This document shows positions 16,189-16,259 of a stretch of 16,259 nt of DNA, in pieces. Source of the stretch: JAQVEB01 sp028698105 (GTDB lineage Bacteria > Bacteroidota > Bacteroidia > Bacteroidales > Dysgonomonadaceae); contig CAXYYA010000060.1 in the NCBI GenBank assembly GCA_964293155.1, forward strand, positions 1 through 16,259, read 5' to 3'. Made by a program: the position numbers and the translations under genes. A model generated the notes under the pieces. It was given only the letters and a program-made list of their open reading frames with translations, did not search any database and was not told the DNA's origin. Each line of letters begins with the position of its first letter. Positions within the stretch are counted from its first letter, which is position 1.

Positions 16189-16259
16189 CGTCTCCCACTC
16201 CCCTAGTCTCCCAGTCTCCCAGTCTCCCAGTCTCCCAGTCTCCCAGTCTCCCAGTCTCC
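16189..16259. repeat. 8-bp tandem repeat at the window edge
   Basis: The unit AGTCTCCC is repeated six times perfectly from 16205 and a seventh time up to the last base, where it is cut off. Two degenerate units in the same register precede it (CGTCTCCC and ACTCCCCT, 16189-16204), which suggests the array decays toward its left edge. There are no spacers between units. Its full length lies outside the window. Confidence 0.92.

Noticed and set aside
16189..16259. The tandem array considered as a CRISPR array.
   Set aside because: Units are 8 bp and directly adjacent with no spacers, and no cas gene is present.

Overview
The window looks like a piece of chromosome from a member of the Bacteroidota, probably order Bacteroidales. 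The grounds are the protein types (a SurA/PpiD-like isomerase of about 710 residues with one N-terminal membrane anchor, a long-type pyrophosphate-dependent phosphofructokinase, a small outer-membrane barrel), start codons without Shine-Dalgarno sequences, and promoter-like sites of the Bacteroidota form TTTG-N19..21-TAnnTTTG. The assignment is by recognition, not by a database search.

Layout, left to right. 1-247 is an AT-rich leader. 248-2383 (+) encodes a membrane-anchored PpiD-like folding factor. It converges on 2460-4112 (-), a PPi-dependent 6-phosphofructokinase, and a bidirectional terminator lies between them. A 271-base divergent promoter region separates the phosphofructokinase gene from sucA-sucB (4384-8411, +), the E1 and E2 components of 2-oxoglutarate dehydrogenase; no E3 gene is present here. 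Then comes a small accessory island on the minus strand: a broken nucleotidyltransferase gene (9221-9520), an intact MNT nucleotidyltransferase (8859-9176) and a HEPN protein (8446-8862) overlapping it by four bases. The rest of the minus strand is housekeeping: mutS (13346-15961), thymidine kinase (12694-13272), a small outer-membrane protein (12003-12473) with its own terminator, and a UvrD/PcrA helicase (9590-11914).

Genes that work together: SucA and SucB form one enzyme complex; the MNT and HEPN proteins form a toxin-antitoxin-like pair; MutS and the UvrD-type helicase could both serve mismatch repair, although Bacteroidota UvrD/PcrA proteins have several roles. The phosphofructokinase and the sucAB operon are divergent, which places a glycolytic and a TCA-cycle function on either side of one regulatory region.

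I found no large undescribed system. The parts that repay a second look are small: the decayed second MNT gene, which can be reconstructed with exactly one inserted and one deleted base; the HEPN protein without the usual catalytic histidine; a nested three-stem repeat lying across the mutS stop codon; and an inverted repeat followed by an 8-bp tandem repeat at the right edge of the window.
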